Notes: a model not told the origin generated them from the letters alone. Shown: positions 26,320 through 35,599, numbered from the stretch's first letter. The stretch: DNA of 64,000 nucleotides from Pelagibacterales bacterium SAG-MED01 (GCA_014654455.1 JACWCY010000001.1:208113-272112); one strand, 5' to 3'. Translations and numbers: made by a program.

Positions 26320-26800
26320 CTTAAATGTAACTTTTTATTTAAAATTAATTTTTTTTATAAGTTTTCTAGCTATTATTTCTGCTTATTATTTTGAATATAT
26401 ATTGGGACATAAACCATGCAATCTTTGTCTTATTGAAAGAATTCCATATGTATTAAGTTTAGTTGTAATATTAATAAATTATAAATTTAAAAAAAAACAA
26501 AAAAACTTCATTTTATTATTAATATTTATTTTTATTTTTTCATTAATAGCTTCATTATACCACTTTGGAATTGAGCAAGGTTTTTTTCAAGAGTCTTTGA
26601 TATGCACTGTAAAAGATCAAAGCAATATTTTATCAAAAGACGAGATATTGAAAGAATTACAAAATATAACAGTCAGCTGTAAAGATGTGACATTTAGAGT
26701 TTTGGGTTTTTCACTTACAACGATTAATATATTTGTAAGTTTACTATTATTAATACTATTAACTAAAATTTTTACTTCTTATGAAAAAATCGAAAAATAA
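26312..26800 (+). CDS. dsbB: disulfide bond formation protein DsbB
   Basis: A 162-residue membrane quinone oxidoreductase that reoxidises a DsbA-like periplasmic oxidase. Four hydrophobic segments are visible. The first periplasmic CxxC is C36-N-L-C39 in H-K-P-C-N-L-C-L-I-E-R. The second pair is in S-L-I-C-T-V and V-S-C-K-D in the larger periplasmic loop. No dsbA is nearby. Its 3' end overlaps coq7 by 20 bases; the following gene makes or modifies ubiquinone, DsbB's electron acceptor, although the link may be coincidental. Confidence 0.9.
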   Translation: MSNLNVTFYLKLIFFISFLAIISAYYFEYILGHKPCNLCLIERIPYVLSLVVILINYKFKKKQKNFILLLIFIFIFSLIASLYHFGIEQGFFQESLICTVKDQSNILSKDEILKELQNITVSCKDVTFRVLGFSLTTINIFVSLLLLILLTKIFTSYEKIEK

Positions 26801-27311
26801 AGTTGAGGAATTTATAAGAGTAGATCATGCAGGTGAACGTGGTGCTGTAAAAATTTATGAAGGCCAGTTATTGGCGTTAAATACTTTTGTTAAAGATGAA
26901 AATTTAAAAAAAATCATTGAAGAAATGAAAGTCCATGAAAAAGAACATTGTGATTTTTTTGAAAATGAAATCAAAATAAGAAAAATTAAGCCTACAAAAT
27001 TTCTACCTCTATGGGATTTATTAGGTGTAGGTCTTGGGTTTGGCTCAACAATTCTTGGGAGAAAAGCTGCCATGCTTTGTACTGCATCTGTTGAGGAAGT
27101 AATTGATGAACACTATCTAAATCAAATCAATCAGTTAGGAAGTGAAGAAAAAAAATTAAAAAAAAAAATTATTAAATTTAGAAAAGATGAATTGCATCAT
27201 AAAGATATAGCTTATGAGAAGGGTGCAACAAAAAAAGGTTTTTATTCAATTCTAGACAAAATCATTAAAACAGGCTCTAAAGTAGCAATTAATATTTCTG
27301 AAAAAGTTTAA
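26781..27311 (+). CDS. coq7: demethoxyubiquinone hydroxylase (Coq7 family)
   Basis: Di-iron monooxygenase adding the last ring hydroxyl in ubiquinone synthesis. The 176 residues hold the four-helix ferritin-like iron ligands: an early E-R-G-A-V-K-I-Y-E, V-H-E-K-E-H (ExxH), V-E-E-V-I-D-E-H-Y, and R-K-D-E-L-H-H-K (ExxH). An intervening hydrophobic L-L-G-V-G-L-G-F-G-S segment is the expected membrane-interacting region. It belongs with ubiE and ubiB in the same pathway, encoded 10 kb downstream. Confidence 0.93.
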   Translation: MKKSKNKVEEFIRVDHAGERGAVKIYEGQLLALNTFVKDENLKKIIEEMKVHEKEHCDFFENEIKIRKIKPTKFLPLWDLLGVGLGFGSTILGRKAAMLCTASVEEVIDEHYLNQINQLGSEEKKLKKKIIKFRKDELHHKDIAYEKGATKKGFYSILDKIIKTGSKVAINISEKV

Positions 27312-27314
27312 AAT

Positions 27315-27884
27315 TTAAGCTTCTAATTCTACATCCCAATATAGATAATCCATCCAACTTTTGTGTAAATAGTTTGGTGGAAAGTTTTTACCATTACGAT
27401 GCAAGTCTTCAGTAGATGGTTGATAAGGATTTTGATTGAGCTGCATGCCAGAAAATTTTAATAATTTTCCACCTTTTTTTACATTACAACCTGAGCAAGC
27501 TGTTACAACATTGTTCCAATGTGTTTCTCCTCCTTTAGACCTAGGTAACAAGTGATCAAATGTCAATTCTTCACCACTACCACAATACTGACATGAAAAC
27601 TTATCTCTTAAAAAAACATTAAATCTTGTAAAACTTGGTTTAGATTGAGGTACAATATAATCCTTTAAAGCTATAACACTTGGTAATTGCATATTGAACG
27701 ATGGACTTCTTACAACTCTATCATAATTACTTACTATTATTACTCTATCTAGAAAAACTGATTTTACAGTATCTTGCCAAGACCATAATGACAATGGATA
27801 GTAACTTAATGGCCTATAATCTGCATTTAAAACTAAAGCAGGACATTTTTCTAATGAAACATCTTGTTCAAGAAAATTATTCAT
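27315..27884 (-). CDS. HNH endonuclease family protein
   Basis: A 189-residue protein with a clear HNH domain in its central part. Zinc-binding C-Q-Y-C-G begins near residue 98. F-D-H-L-L-P-R-S-K-G-G carries the catalytic His. W-N-N-V-V-T-A-C-S-G-C-N carries the Asn and the second CxxC. This single-gene HNH type is widespread as a housekeeping gene in alphaproteobacteria; no toxin, phage or restriction partner is adjacent. Its biological target is unknown. It is convergent with coq7, with only three bases between stops. Confidence 0.85.
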   Translation of the reverse strand: MNNFLEQDVSLEKCPALVLNADYRPLSYYPLSLWSWQDTVKSVFLDRVIIVSNYDRVVRSPSFNMQLPSVIALKDYIVPQSKPSFTRFNVFLRDKFSCQYCGSGEELTFDHLLPRSKGGETHWNNVVTACSGCNVKKGGKLLKFSGMQLNQNPYQPSTEDLHRNGKNFPPNYLHKSWMDYLYWDVELEA

Positions 27885-27932
27885 AAGATATTTTTAACTT
27901 AAATAAAAAATTATTTCAATAATAAGAGATTA

Positions 27933-28583
27933 TTAAATTTTTTTTAAAATATAATTTAATGCTATACTTGAAGCTTCAATAGGAATATGATGGTCGCAGT
28001 TTTTAATTAAATGTGTTTCTACTGGAATATCATTCCTAATTAAAAAATCTTTAGCTTCAAGTAAAAAATTAGATGAAACGACTTGATCAGTCTCACCATG
28101 AATTAATAAAGTATTTGTTGAATTTTTTTTTCTTGATTTTAAATTTTCCATATTAATGATTTTTCCAGAAAAACCTACAATGCAATTATATTCCTGATTA
28201 GATGTTAGTCCTAAATTTAAAATCATCATACAGCCCTGGCTAAATCCTGATAAACAGATTCTATTATTTTCTAAGTTAAATTCTTTTTTAATTTCATCGA
28301 TGAATAAATTTATTTTTTTTTCAGCTTCTATAGATTGTTCTAAAATATATTTTGTGTCATCTTTTGTTAAATCAAACCATTGAAAACCTGATGGATTTAT
28401 TGAACAAGGTTCATGACCATTAGGGCAAATAAAAATTGTATTTGGTAAATATCTTTTCCAACCCATTGATAACATGCTTATATCCTTTCCATCTCCACCA
28501 TATCCATGAAATAAAATAATTGCATTTTTAATTTCTGCATTATTTTCTGGTCTTATGATTGTTGAGTCTAGGCAAAATGTCAT
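27933..28583 (-). CDS. alpha/beta hydrolase (carboxylesterase/phospholipase family)
   Basis: A 216-residue esterase of the acyl-protein-thioesterase/YpfH type. The oxyanion-hole region H-G-Y-G-G-D-G (~residues 26-32), the nucleophile elbow L-S-G-F-S-Q-G-C-M-M (~residue 115), the acid in H-G-E-T-D-Q-V-V and the catalytic His in N-C-D-H-H-I-P are all visible. The substrate is unknown. It is divergent from the HIG1-like gene, with about 50 bases between start codons. Confidence 0.82.
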   Translation of the reverse strand: MTFCLDSTIIRPENNAEIKNAIILFHGYGGDGKDISMLSMGWKRYLPNTIFICPNGHEPCSINPSGFQWFDLTKDDTKYILEQSIEAEKKINLFIDEIKKEFNLENNRICLSGFSQGCMMILNLGLTSNQEYNCIVGFSGKIINMENLKSRKKNSTNTLLIHGETDQVVSSNFLLEAKDFLIRNDIPVETHLIKNCDHHIPIEASSIALNYILKKI

Positions 28584-28632
28584 ACTGAATGATTTATGTT
28601 TTTTTATTTTTAAAACACCCTACAATACAATT

Positions 28633-28836
28633 ATGATTTCTGGAATATTAGTAAAAATAATATCTATAATTTTGTTAATAGCTGTTGGAATTGTGCTTAT
28701 TCTTGGAATTGGTACTTTGTTCAAAGGTGGTGAAACAAGTAAAAAATATTCAAACAAATTGATGCAGTATAGAGTACTTTTGCAGTTCGTAGCAATAATA
28801 GCTTTAGTGGTTTTTGCTTATTTTTTTAAAAATTAA
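28633..28836 (+). CDS. HIG1-like twin-transmembrane protein
   Basis: A 67-residue protein with two membrane helices separated by a short polar loop (G-G-E-T-S-K-K-Y-S-N-K-L-M-Q-Y-R-V-L-L-Q). This loop matches the HIG1/hypoxia-induced fold, whose mitochondrial members associate with cytochrome oxidase supercomplexes. A longer frame from 28555 exists, but its extra 26 residues run antisense to the esterase start; ATG at 28633 gives the family-typical N-terminus. Confidence 0.75.
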   Translation: MISGILVKIISIILLIAVGIVLILGIGTLFKGGETSKKYSNKLMQYRVLLQFVAIIALVVFAYFFKN

Positions 28837-29342
28837 TTATAATTACTTAACCATTCTATAAATTTTTTATCTTCAAAATCAATTAAACCAAAAATTCTTG
28901 CAAATTCCAAACCTTCTTTATTAATTAAAATCGATGTGGGAATCCCTCTTAGTCCAAATTTTTTAGCTAAAGTTATTGATGTATCAAAGTATAATTCTAA
29001 ATGTTGTATTTCTAAATCATCAAAAAAATCTTTTGCCTTTTTAATATTATCTTGACCAACATTTATTGGAAATATTTTTAGATTATCTAAATTTTCAAGG
29101 TTTTGTAATAAGTCTAGAGAAGGCATTTCTTCTTTACAAGGAGCGCACCAAGTTGCCCAAAAATTCAACAAAATCAAATTTCCATGGTAATCATCTAAAT
29201 TTAATTCCTTATTTTTAGCGTCTAAAAACGTTATACCATCATATTTTTTTAACTCTTTATTGATGACAAGATTATTTATATCTGCAACTTCATCTGCAAA
29301 TGAATTTGATAGTAAAAAAATAAATATTATTAAAAATCTCAT
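28833..29342 (-). CDS. TlpA-like periplasmic thiol:disulfide oxidoreductase
   Basis: A 169-residue thioredoxin-fold protein. A hydrophobic signal sequence (~residues 1-16, ending S-F-A/D) directs it to the periplasm. The active site is W-A-T-W-C-A-P-C-K-E-E (Cys66, Cys69), and the cis-Pro region reads R-G-I-P-T-S. It resembles TlpA/ResA/CcmG reductases used in cytochrome c or oxidase maturation; the partner is unknown. In many alphaproteobacteria a tlpA gene sits divergent from argH, as it does here. Confidence 0.87.
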   Translation of the reverse strand: MRFLIIFIFLLSNSFADEVADINNLVINKELKKYDGITFLDAKNKELNLDDYHGNLILLNFWATWCAPCKEEMPSLDLLQNLENLDNLKIFPINVGQDNIKKAKDFFDDLEIQHLELYFDTSITLAKKFGLRGIPTSILINKEGLEFARIFGLIDFEDKKFIEWLSNYN

Positions 29343-29365
29343 GTTAAAAGGTATACTTAATTATC

Positions 29366-30757
29366 ATGGCAAAAAATAAAAACAACCAAGCAGTATGGAA
29401 TATTAGAATTAAAAATAGTACTTCTGCTATTTTTCAAAAAGTTGGAAATTCTATTGATATTGATAAGAGACTTTATAGAGAAGATATAACAGGGTCTATT
29501 GCTCATGTTGAAATGTTATTTAAACAAAAAATAATTTCATTTAAAGTTAAAAATAAAATTATCTATGGTCTTAATAAGATAGAAAAGGAAATATCAAATA
29601 AAAAGTTCGAGTTTAAGAAAAAATATGAAGATATCCATATAAATATAGAAAAAAGACTTTTTGAAATTATTGGTGAAGAAGCAGGGTACATTCACACTGC
29701 AAGATCAAGAAATGATCAGGTAATTACCGATCTAAAGATCTGGATTAGATCTTCAACTAAAGAGATAAATATATTAATTGATAAAGTTATTAACAGTACA
29801 TTAAAACTAGCAGAAAAAAATATAAATACCATCATGCCTGGTTTTACTCATTTAAAAAATGCACAAGCAGTTTCTCTTGCCCATTACTTGATGGCATATG
29901 TTGAAATGTTTAACCGAGATAAAAAAAGATTTATAAATAATTTAGATAATCTATATGAAAATCCATTAGGTGTAGCTGCTTTAACTGGAACTTCTTTTAA
30001 CATTGACAGAAATTATACAACAAAAAAACTTGGATTTAAAAAACCTACTAATAATTCAATAGATACAGTTTCTGATAGAGATTTTGTTTTAGATTTTCTA
30101 TACAGTGTTTCAGTTTGCTCAATGCATATTTCTAGAATTGCTGAGGAATTAATTATTTGGAACTCAGATGCTTTTAACTTAATAAACTTATCAGATAAAG
30201 TAGTAACAGGCTCTTCAATAATGCCCCAAAAGAAAAATCCAGATTTATTGGAATATTTGCGTGGTAAATCTGGTACTACCTACGGAAATTTATTTTCTAT
30301 GTTAACAATTTTAAAAGGGCTGCCTTTATCATATTTTAAAGATCTTCAAGATGACAAGGAGATCATTTTTAAATCAAATGATACATTAACAGATAGCCTT
30401 AAAATTTTTAATGAAATTCTTAAAAACTTTACTCCTAATAAAAAACAAATGCTTAAACTTGCAAGATCAGGATACATTACTGCAACAGATATAGCTGATT
30501 ACCTGGTAAAAAATCACTCAATGTCATTTAGAAAAGCCTATCAAAAAACAGCTGCTATAGTTAATTTAGCAGAAAAAAAGAAAAAAAACTTTGATGAATT
30601 GACCCTTGAAGAATTAAAAAAAGTTGATTCAAAACTTACAAATGATGTTTTGAAAGTGTTTGATTTAGAGAATTCTGTTAATTCCAAAAAATCTTATGCT
30701 GGAACATCTTTTGATAATATTAAAAAAATGATAATGAAATATAAAAAACAAAAATGA
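29366..30757 (+). CDS. argH: argininosuccinate lyase
   Basis: Final step of arginine synthesis, splitting argininosuccinate into arginine and fumarate. The 463 residues match the family. The signature G-S-S-I-M-P-Q-K-K-N-P-D (~residue 281) carries the catalytic serine loop, and T-A-R-S-R-N-D-Q-V (~residue 112) is the other conserved block. The stop overlaps the start of a small lipoprotein gene (ATGA), and lysA follows, the common argH-lptM-lysA order. Confidence 0.96.
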   Translation: MAKNKNNQAVWNIRIKNSTSAIFQKVGNSIDIDKRLYREDITGSIAHVEMLFKQKIISFKVKNKIIYGLNKIEKEISNKKFEFKKKYEDIHINIEKRLFEIIGEEAGYIHTARSRNDQVITDLKIWIRSSTKEINILIDKVINSTLKLAEKNINTIMPGFTHLKNAQAVSLAHYLMAYVEMFNRDKKRFINNLDNLYENPLGVAALTGTSFNIDRNYTTKKLGFKKPTNNSIDTVSDRDFVLDFLYSVSVCSMHISRIAEELIIWNSDAFNLINLSDKVVTGSSIMPQKKNPDLLEYLRGKSGTTYGNLFSMLTILKGLPLSYFKDLQDDKEIIFKSNDTLTDSLKIFNEILKNFTPNKKQMLKLARSGYITATDIADYLVKNHSMSFRKAYQKTAAIVNLAEKKKKNFDELTLEELKKVDSKLTNDVLKVFDLENSVNSKKSYAGTSFDNIKKMIMKYKKQK

Positions 30758-30885
30758 TTAAAAAAGTTATATTAAGTTTGGTGATAATTTGCATAATAAT
30801 TTCTTGTGGGAAAAAAGGAGACCCTGAGTATAAAGATCCTGAAAAAAAAGTTAAAATGCAAAATATTTTTATAAATAATGCTTAA
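30754..30885 (+). CDS. lptM: LptM-like small lipoprotein
   Basis: A 43-residue lipoprotein encoded between argH and lysA, overlapping both by a few bases. It has a short signal sequence (M-I-K-K-V-I-L-S-L-V...), a lipobox I-I-S-C with the lipidated Cys18, and then G-K-K-G-D-P, the hallmark of the LptM (YifL) family. LptM assists assembly of the LPS translocon LptDE at the outer membrane. Size, motif and gene position agree. Confidence 0.85.
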   Translation: MIKKVILSLVIICIIISCGKKGDPEYKDPEKKVKMQNIFINNA

Positions 30886-32099
30886 TGAAATACATTAGCA
30901 AAAAACTTACTGTTGAAAAGATTAGCATACAAAATGTAGCTAAAAAATTTGGCACACCAGCTTATTGCTATTCTTATACACAATTAAAGAAAAATATTAA
31001 CAATTTTAAAAAAAGTTTTAAATCCTTTTCTCCATTGATATGTTTTGCTGTAAAATCAAATACTAATATAAGTTTAATTCAGGAAATAAAAAAATTTGGA
31101 TTAGGGGCTGATGTAGTATCGATAGGTGAACTAATGATAGCTATTAAAGCTGGTGTTAATCCAAAAAAAATTGTTTTTTCAGGTGTTGGCAAAACATCAA
31201 CTGAACTAAGCTATGCTATTGATAAGAAAATATTACTAATAAATGCAGAGTCTAAAAGCGAAGTAAATGAAATTGACAGGATTGCAAAGTTAAAAAAAAA
31301 GAAAGTTCAAATTGGAATAAGATTAAATCCCAATACAGATGCTAAAACTTTAACACAAATTTCAACTGGAAAAAAAGAAAATAAATTTGGTGTAAATGAC
31401 AAAACTTTTTTTGAAATTGTAAATTATTGTAAAAGTTCAAGCAATATAGAACTTAAATGTCTTAGTGTTCATATTGGAAGCCAAATTTTAGACTATAAGC
31501 CTTATGAAAAAATGTTGAAAGTAATTGATAAAATTATTAAGAAAATCAATTTTAAATTTGAATTTATAGACCTAGGTGGGGGTATGGGCATCTCTTATAA
31601 TAATGATAATAATAAACTTGATTATAAAAAATATAATTTTGCTATTAAAAAATTTTTAAAAAAACATAAATCAAAAATAATATTTGAACCTGGTAGGTCT
31701 ATAATTGCAAATACAGGATCTTTAATATCCAAGATAATCTATATAAAGAAAAATGGGAAAAAAAATTTTGTTATTTTAGATGCTGCTATGAATGATTTAA
31801 TGAGACCAGCTTTATATGGTGCAATTCATAGAACATTGCCATCAATAAAAAAAAATAACGTTTTAAAAAAAAATTATGAATTTGTAGGACCAATTTGTGA
31901 AAGTACAGACAAATTTACATCATTAAAAAATTTTCAAGAATTAAAAGAAAAAGATATTATTGTAATATGTGATGTTGGCGCATATGGAATGTCCTTAAGT
32001 TCAAATTATAATGTGAGACCTAAACCGGTAGAATTATTAATCAAAGGATCAAAAATTAAAGTCATTAGAAAAAGACAAAAGCATAAGGATTTAATATAG
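30885..32099 (+). CDS. lysA: diaminopimelate decarboxylase
   Basis: Converts meso-diaminopimelate to lysine, the last step of the pathway. The 404 residues form an alanine-racemase-type PLP barrel with Lys57 in F-A-V-K-S-N-T-N as the cofactor lysine. H-I-G-S-Q-I, the glycine-rich G-G-G-M-G-I, E-P-G-R-S-I and the substrate-binding C-E-S-T-D follow. Its start overlaps the lptM stop by one base (TAATG). Confidence 0.95.
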   Translation: MKYISKKLTVEKISIQNVAKKFGTPAYCYSYTQLKKNINNFKKSFKSFSPLICFAVKSNTNISLIQEIKKFGLGADVVSIGELMIAIKAGVNPKKIVFSGVGKTSTELSYAIDKKILLINAESKSEVNEIDRIAKLKKKKVQIGIRLNPNTDAKTLTQISTGKKENKFGVNDKTFFEIVNYCKSSSNIELKCLSVHIGSQILDYKPYEKMLKVIDKIIKKINFKFEFIDLGGGMGISYNNDNNKLDYKKYNFAIKKFLKKHKSKIIFEPGRSIIANTGSLISKIIYIKKNGKKNFVILDAAMNDLMRPALYGAIHRTLPSIKKNNVLKKNYEFVGPICESTDKFTSLKNFQELKEKDIIVICDVGAYGMSLSSNYNVRPKPVELLIKGSKIKVIRKRQKHKDLI

Positions 32100-32111
32100 C
32101 TTTTGATAAGA

Positions 32112-32813
32112 ATGATTAAAAATTTTATATTTTCAATTTTCTTTTTTACTGGAATCATTTTTATTTCATTAATTTTTTTACCTACATTTTTTTTACCTCA
32201 AAAAATTGTTTTATTTGGTGGTAAATTAATGGGTTACTGGACTAGCTTTTGTTTGAAATTTTTTTTATCTACAAAAATTATAGTCAAGGGTAAAGAAAAT
32301 ATTATTGATGATGAAAAATATTTTATAGCATCATCTCATCAATCAATGTTTGAAACATTCTATCTTCAAACTATTTTTAACTCACCAATCTTTATATTAA
32401 AAAAGGAATTGCTATTAATTCCTATTTTTGGCTGGTACTTAAAAAAAATTGGTTCAATTTCAATTAAAAGAAATAAAATTGCAAAGGAAAATTTAGGATT
32501 TTTAAACAATATTGCAAAAATAGTTAATGAATCAAAACGTCCACTTATAATTTTTCCTCAGGGGACAAGAGTTTTGCCAAATGAAAGGCCTCCATTTAAA
32601 AAAGGTGCATCAAGGATTTATGAAGAATTAAAAATTGCTTGCCAACCAGTTGCTATTAACTCGGGTTATGTTTGGCCAAAAATGGGGCCGAAAATCAGTA
32701 ATAGAACTATAACTATCTCGATTTTAAAACCAATTTCAAGTAGTCATTCAAAAGAAGAATTTATTAAGATTTTAGAGAATAGTATTTATTCAGAGCTTAA
32801 CTTACTAAACTAA
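32112..32813 (+). CDS. plsC: 1-acyl-sn-glycerol-3-phosphate acyltransferase
   Basis: Acylates lysophosphatidate to phosphatidate at the inner membrane. The 233 residues start with one hydrophobic helix. Motif I reads S-H-Q-S-M-F-E (His76, with Glu in place of the canonical Asp, a variant common in alphaproteobacterial PlsC). Motif III is F-P-Q-G-T-R. An in-frame TTG at 32103 would add three residues; ATG at 32112 is preferred, although neither has a good Shine-Dalgarno. The 3' end overlaps convergent dnaN by four bases. Confidence 0.9.
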   Translation: MIKNFIFSIFFFTGIIFISLIFLPTFFLPQKIVLFGGKLMGYWTSFCLKFFLSTKIIVKGKENIIDDEKYFIASSHQSMFETFYLQTIFNSPIFILKKELLLIPIFGWYLKKIGSISIKRNKIAKENLGFLNNIAKIVNESKRPLIIFPQGTRVLPNERPPFKKGASRIYEELKIACQPVAINSGYVWPKMGPKISNRTITISILKPISSSHSKEEFIKILENSIYSELNLLN

Positions 32814-33922
32814 CCTTTCATCGGCATTACAACAAAAATACTATCAAAATCACCTGGGTCTTTAATCAATGCTGGAGAACCTGATTCATTTAAATATATT
32901 TCAATTTTTTCTCCATCTAACTGTGAAGCTACATCAATTAGATATCTTGAATTAAAACTAATTTCTAAATCGTGATCAAATTTAACACTTAGTGTTTCTT
33001 TACCATCACCACTATTCGTGTTGTTAACTGATAAATTGAGGGTATCTTTTGTAAGATTAAATTTAACACCATCTTTTTTATCAAGAGATACTGATGCAAC
33101 TCTGTCTACTGAGTCTAAAAATAATTTTAAATCAATTTCTAATTTTTTTTGATTATTTTTAGGTATAACCTGAATATAGTTTGGAAATTTTCCATCAATT
33201 AATTTTGAAATTAAAACACTATTATTTAGTTCAAATTTAATTTTTGACTTTATGTTTGAAATTTTTACATCACCATCAAAAGTATCCAGTAAAGAACATA
33301 ATTGAAAAATTGTTTTTTTGGGTAATATTATAGGATCAAAGTTTATATCGTTTTCTAACCTAATTTTAGAAATTGACATTCTATGACTATCTGTGGCTGC
33401 AGCTGTTAAATATTTCTTATCTTCCACTTCTGTCTGATGAAAATAAATTCCACTTAAATAATGTCTAGTTTCATCATTTGAAACTGAAAATTTACATTTG
33501 TTTAATAATTTTAAAAGTTGTTTTGATTTAATTATAAATTCATTTTCATTAAAATTTTCATCTGTAAGTGGAAATTCTGAGGCACTAATACAATTTAAGT
33601 TAAAAATAGATTTATCAGACTCTAAATGCAATTTACTTGAATCATTTAAAGTTAAGTTAATTTTTTTTCCAGAGGAAAATTTCCTTATAATATCATACAT
33701 TATTGATGATGTTGTTGTGGTGCTACCCTCTTCTATAACTTCAATATTATTGATTTGATGAATAAAAATTAAATCAAGATCTGTGGCGGTTATAGTAAGA
33801 TTACCGTTTTGAGCGTTTAGCAATATATTTGATAGTATTGGAAGGGTACTTCTTTTTTCTATTACTCCTTGACAATAATTTAATGCCTGTTGAAGATCTT
33901 GTTGATTGGCGTTAAATTTCAT
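32810..33922 (-). CDS. dnaN: DNA polymerase III beta sliding clamp
   Basis: Ring-shaped processivity factor of the replicase. The 370 residues form three repeated clamp domains, with the family-typical opening M-K-F-N-A-N-Q-Q-D-L and closing V-V-M-P-M. A-T-D-S-H-R-M in the middle domain is conserved. It follows dnaA with an 11-base overlap, so initiator and clamp are cotranscribed. Confidence 0.96.
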   Translation of the reverse strand: MKFNANQQDLQQALNYCQGVIEKRSTLPILSNILLNAQNGNLTITATDLDLIFIHQINNIEVIEEGSTTTTSSIMYDIIRKFSSGKKINLTLNDSSKLHLESDKSIFNLNCISASEFPLTDENFNENEFIIKSKQLLKLLNKCKFSVSNDETRHYLSGIYFHQTEVEDKKYLTAAATDSHRMSISKIRLENDINFDPIILPKKTIFQLCSLLDTFDGDVKISNIKSKIKFELNNSVLISKLIDGKFPNYIQVIPKNNQKKLEIDLKLFLDSVDRVASVSLDKKDGVKFNLTKDTLNLSVNNTNSGDGKETLSVKFDHDLEISFNSRYLIDVASQLDGEKIEIYLNESGSPALIKDPGDFDSIFVVMPMKG

Positions 33923-35327
33923 TTTCCTTATTATATAGTATCTGATTTTTTAATTTATTGATATTATCAACCATTAAATCATCTTTTTCTTTCAACTTTT
34001 CTATAGTTTTAACGGAATGAATAATGGTTGTATGGTCTCTGTTTGAAAATTCCCTTCCAATCTCTGGTAATGATTTAGAGGTTAAAATTTTTGCCAAATA
34101 TATCGCTGTCTGTCTTGGTCTGACTAAATATCTGGATCTTCTAGACGATAACATTTCATTTTTACTAATCTTAAAAAATTTGCAAACTAAAGTTTGAATC
34201 AAATCTATTGTAACTTTATTTTCACTTAGGTTTAACAAATCTTTCAATACAATTTTTACTTCTGCTAGATTAGGAGTTTTGTTGTAGATTCTAGAAAAAG
34301 ATACTATACGATTAATAGCACCCACTAATTCTCTAATATTTGATGTTATTTCTTTACTAATAAAATCTTGAGTATCTTTTGATATTTTTAATTCACCCGC
34401 ATGAAAACTTTTTAATTCTTCAGTTTTTTTTTCGACAATTTTTTTTCTTAATTCACTATCTGGTTTTTGTATATCAACTACCAAACCTCCGGAAAATCTT
34501 GATTTAATTCTCTCTTGAATTCTAGATAGTTTATTTGGGGGTCTGTCAGCAGACAAGACTATCTGTGAACCTTTGTCTATTAAAGCATTAAACGTATGAA
34601 AAAATTCTTCTTGCATTGCTTCTTTACCATTCATGAACTGAATATCATCAATTATTAGAACATCAGTATTTCTGAAGTATTCTTTAAATTTAACCATTTC
34701 GTTTGCTTTTATTGATTTTACAAATTGATACATGAATCGTTCTGCAGAAATGAACATAATTTTATTATTATTTTTTAATTCAAAACCAATTGAGTTTAGT
34801 AAATGTGTTTTTCCCATTCCAACCCCTCCATAAATATACAATGGGTTATATTGAGAAATATTTTCTGAGACTTTTAATGAAGCTTCAAAAGCAAGCTTGT
34901 TGCTTGAACCTGTTACAAAATTTTCAAACTTTTTATTAGGATCTATTCGATTATATTGAAGAAAAGAGTCTTTTATAAATGAAATATTTTCGTTAGTTGA
35001 AAGCTGTTCTAGATTTTTTTCTTTCTCAACTAGACTGAGGTTTTGTTCAACTATTTTAAATTCAATTCTAATTATATCTCTTCTATAAGTTTTTACTATT
35101 TGTAAAATTTGATCTAGGTATCTTGAAGTAACCCAATCTCTAATAAATCTAGTTGGCACAGATAGTAAAATATAATTATTGAACTCTTCAACAAAATTTA
35201 TTTTCTTTAGCCAACTTTCATAAATATCCAAGCCTAATTTACTTTTCATTTGAGCTTGTATTAAACTCCAGTCTAAATTTTCAGCTTTTAAACTATTTAT
35301 TTTTTTATTTGTAAAAGTATTATTCAT
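33912..35327 (-). CDS. dnaA: chromosomal replication initiator DnaA
   Basis: AAA+ initiator of chromosome replication. The 471 residues have domain I at the N-terminus and Walker A G-G-V-G-M-G-K-T-H-L (~residue 173). Walker B is L-I-I-D-D-I-Q-F, and the C-terminal DNA-binding domain has the signature N-R-D-H-T-T-I-I-H-S. Neighbours (dnaN, rpsT, mutM, ubiE) match the alphaproteobacterial dnaA region. The proposed ATG is followed by a low-complexity N-T-F-T-N-K-K-I stretch, and upstream sequence is stop-rich, so the start is fairly secure. Confidence 0.97.
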   Translation of the reverse strand: MNNTFTNKKINSLKAENLDWSLIQAQMKSKLGLDIYESWLKKINFVEEFNNYILLSVPTRFIRDWVTSRYLDQILQIVKTYRRDIIRIEFKIVEQNLSLVEKEKNLEQLSTNENISFIKDSFLQYNRIDPNKKFENFVTGSSNKLAFEASLKVSENISQYNPLYIYGGVGMGKTHLLNSIGFELKNNNKIMFISAERFMYQFVKSIKANEMVKFKEYFRNTDVLIIDDIQFMNGKEAMQEEFFHTFNALIDKGSQIVLSADRPPNKLSRIQERIKSRFSGGLVVDIQKPDSELRKKIVEKKTEELKSFHAGELKISKDTQDFISKEITSNIRELVGAINRIVSFSRIYNKTPNLAEVKIVLKDLLNLSENKVTIDLIQTLVCKFFKISKNEMLSSRRSRYLVRPRQTAIYLAKILTSKSLPEIGREFSNRDHTTIIHSVKTIEKLKEKDDLMVDNINKLKNQILYNKENEI

Positions 35328-35599
35328 TTGCTTGGGGAAAGTTCAGTTAGAACCATAATAAGTTTTTTGCAACAAATAATTTAAGATAATCAAAAAAAAA
35401 TAAAATCTATGATTGTGTTAAATTTTAAAATTTAAAAATTTTCTTTGACAAAAAATTTTTTTATGTATCAAAATAAATAAAATTAATTTTGAGTAAGATA
35501 GATATATAAATTTACTAAATCTAAATATTGTAAATACGAATTATTAAATTTCTATATGAAGCGTATGCTTTCAGTTGAATCAACTTGAGGTATAACAGA
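35328..35599. other. dnaA-rpsT intergenic region, no confident feature
   Basis: At 272 bases this is one of the two longest non-coding stretches. It should hold the dnaA promoter on the minus strand and the rpsT 3' end. A plus-strand TTGACA is present near 35443 but faces no gene. A small dyad AGTTGAATCAACT sits near 35574. I see no match to the DnaA box TTATNCACA, so I do not call an origin here. Confidence 0.35.

Noticed and set aside
27315..27884. HNH gene as part of a defence or mobile element
   Set aside because: Flanking genes are housekeeping with no partner nuclease, methyltransferase, toxin or repeat; the gene type is common in alphaproteobacteria.
28555..28632. N-terminal extension of the HIG1-like protein
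   Set aside because: It runs antisense to the esterase start and does not resemble the family; ATG at 28633 gives the expected twin-helix protein.
35328..35599. Chromosomal origin between dnaA and rpsT
   Set aside because: Position is suggestive, but no DnaA boxes or characteristic AT-rich 13-mer repeats can be distinguished from background.
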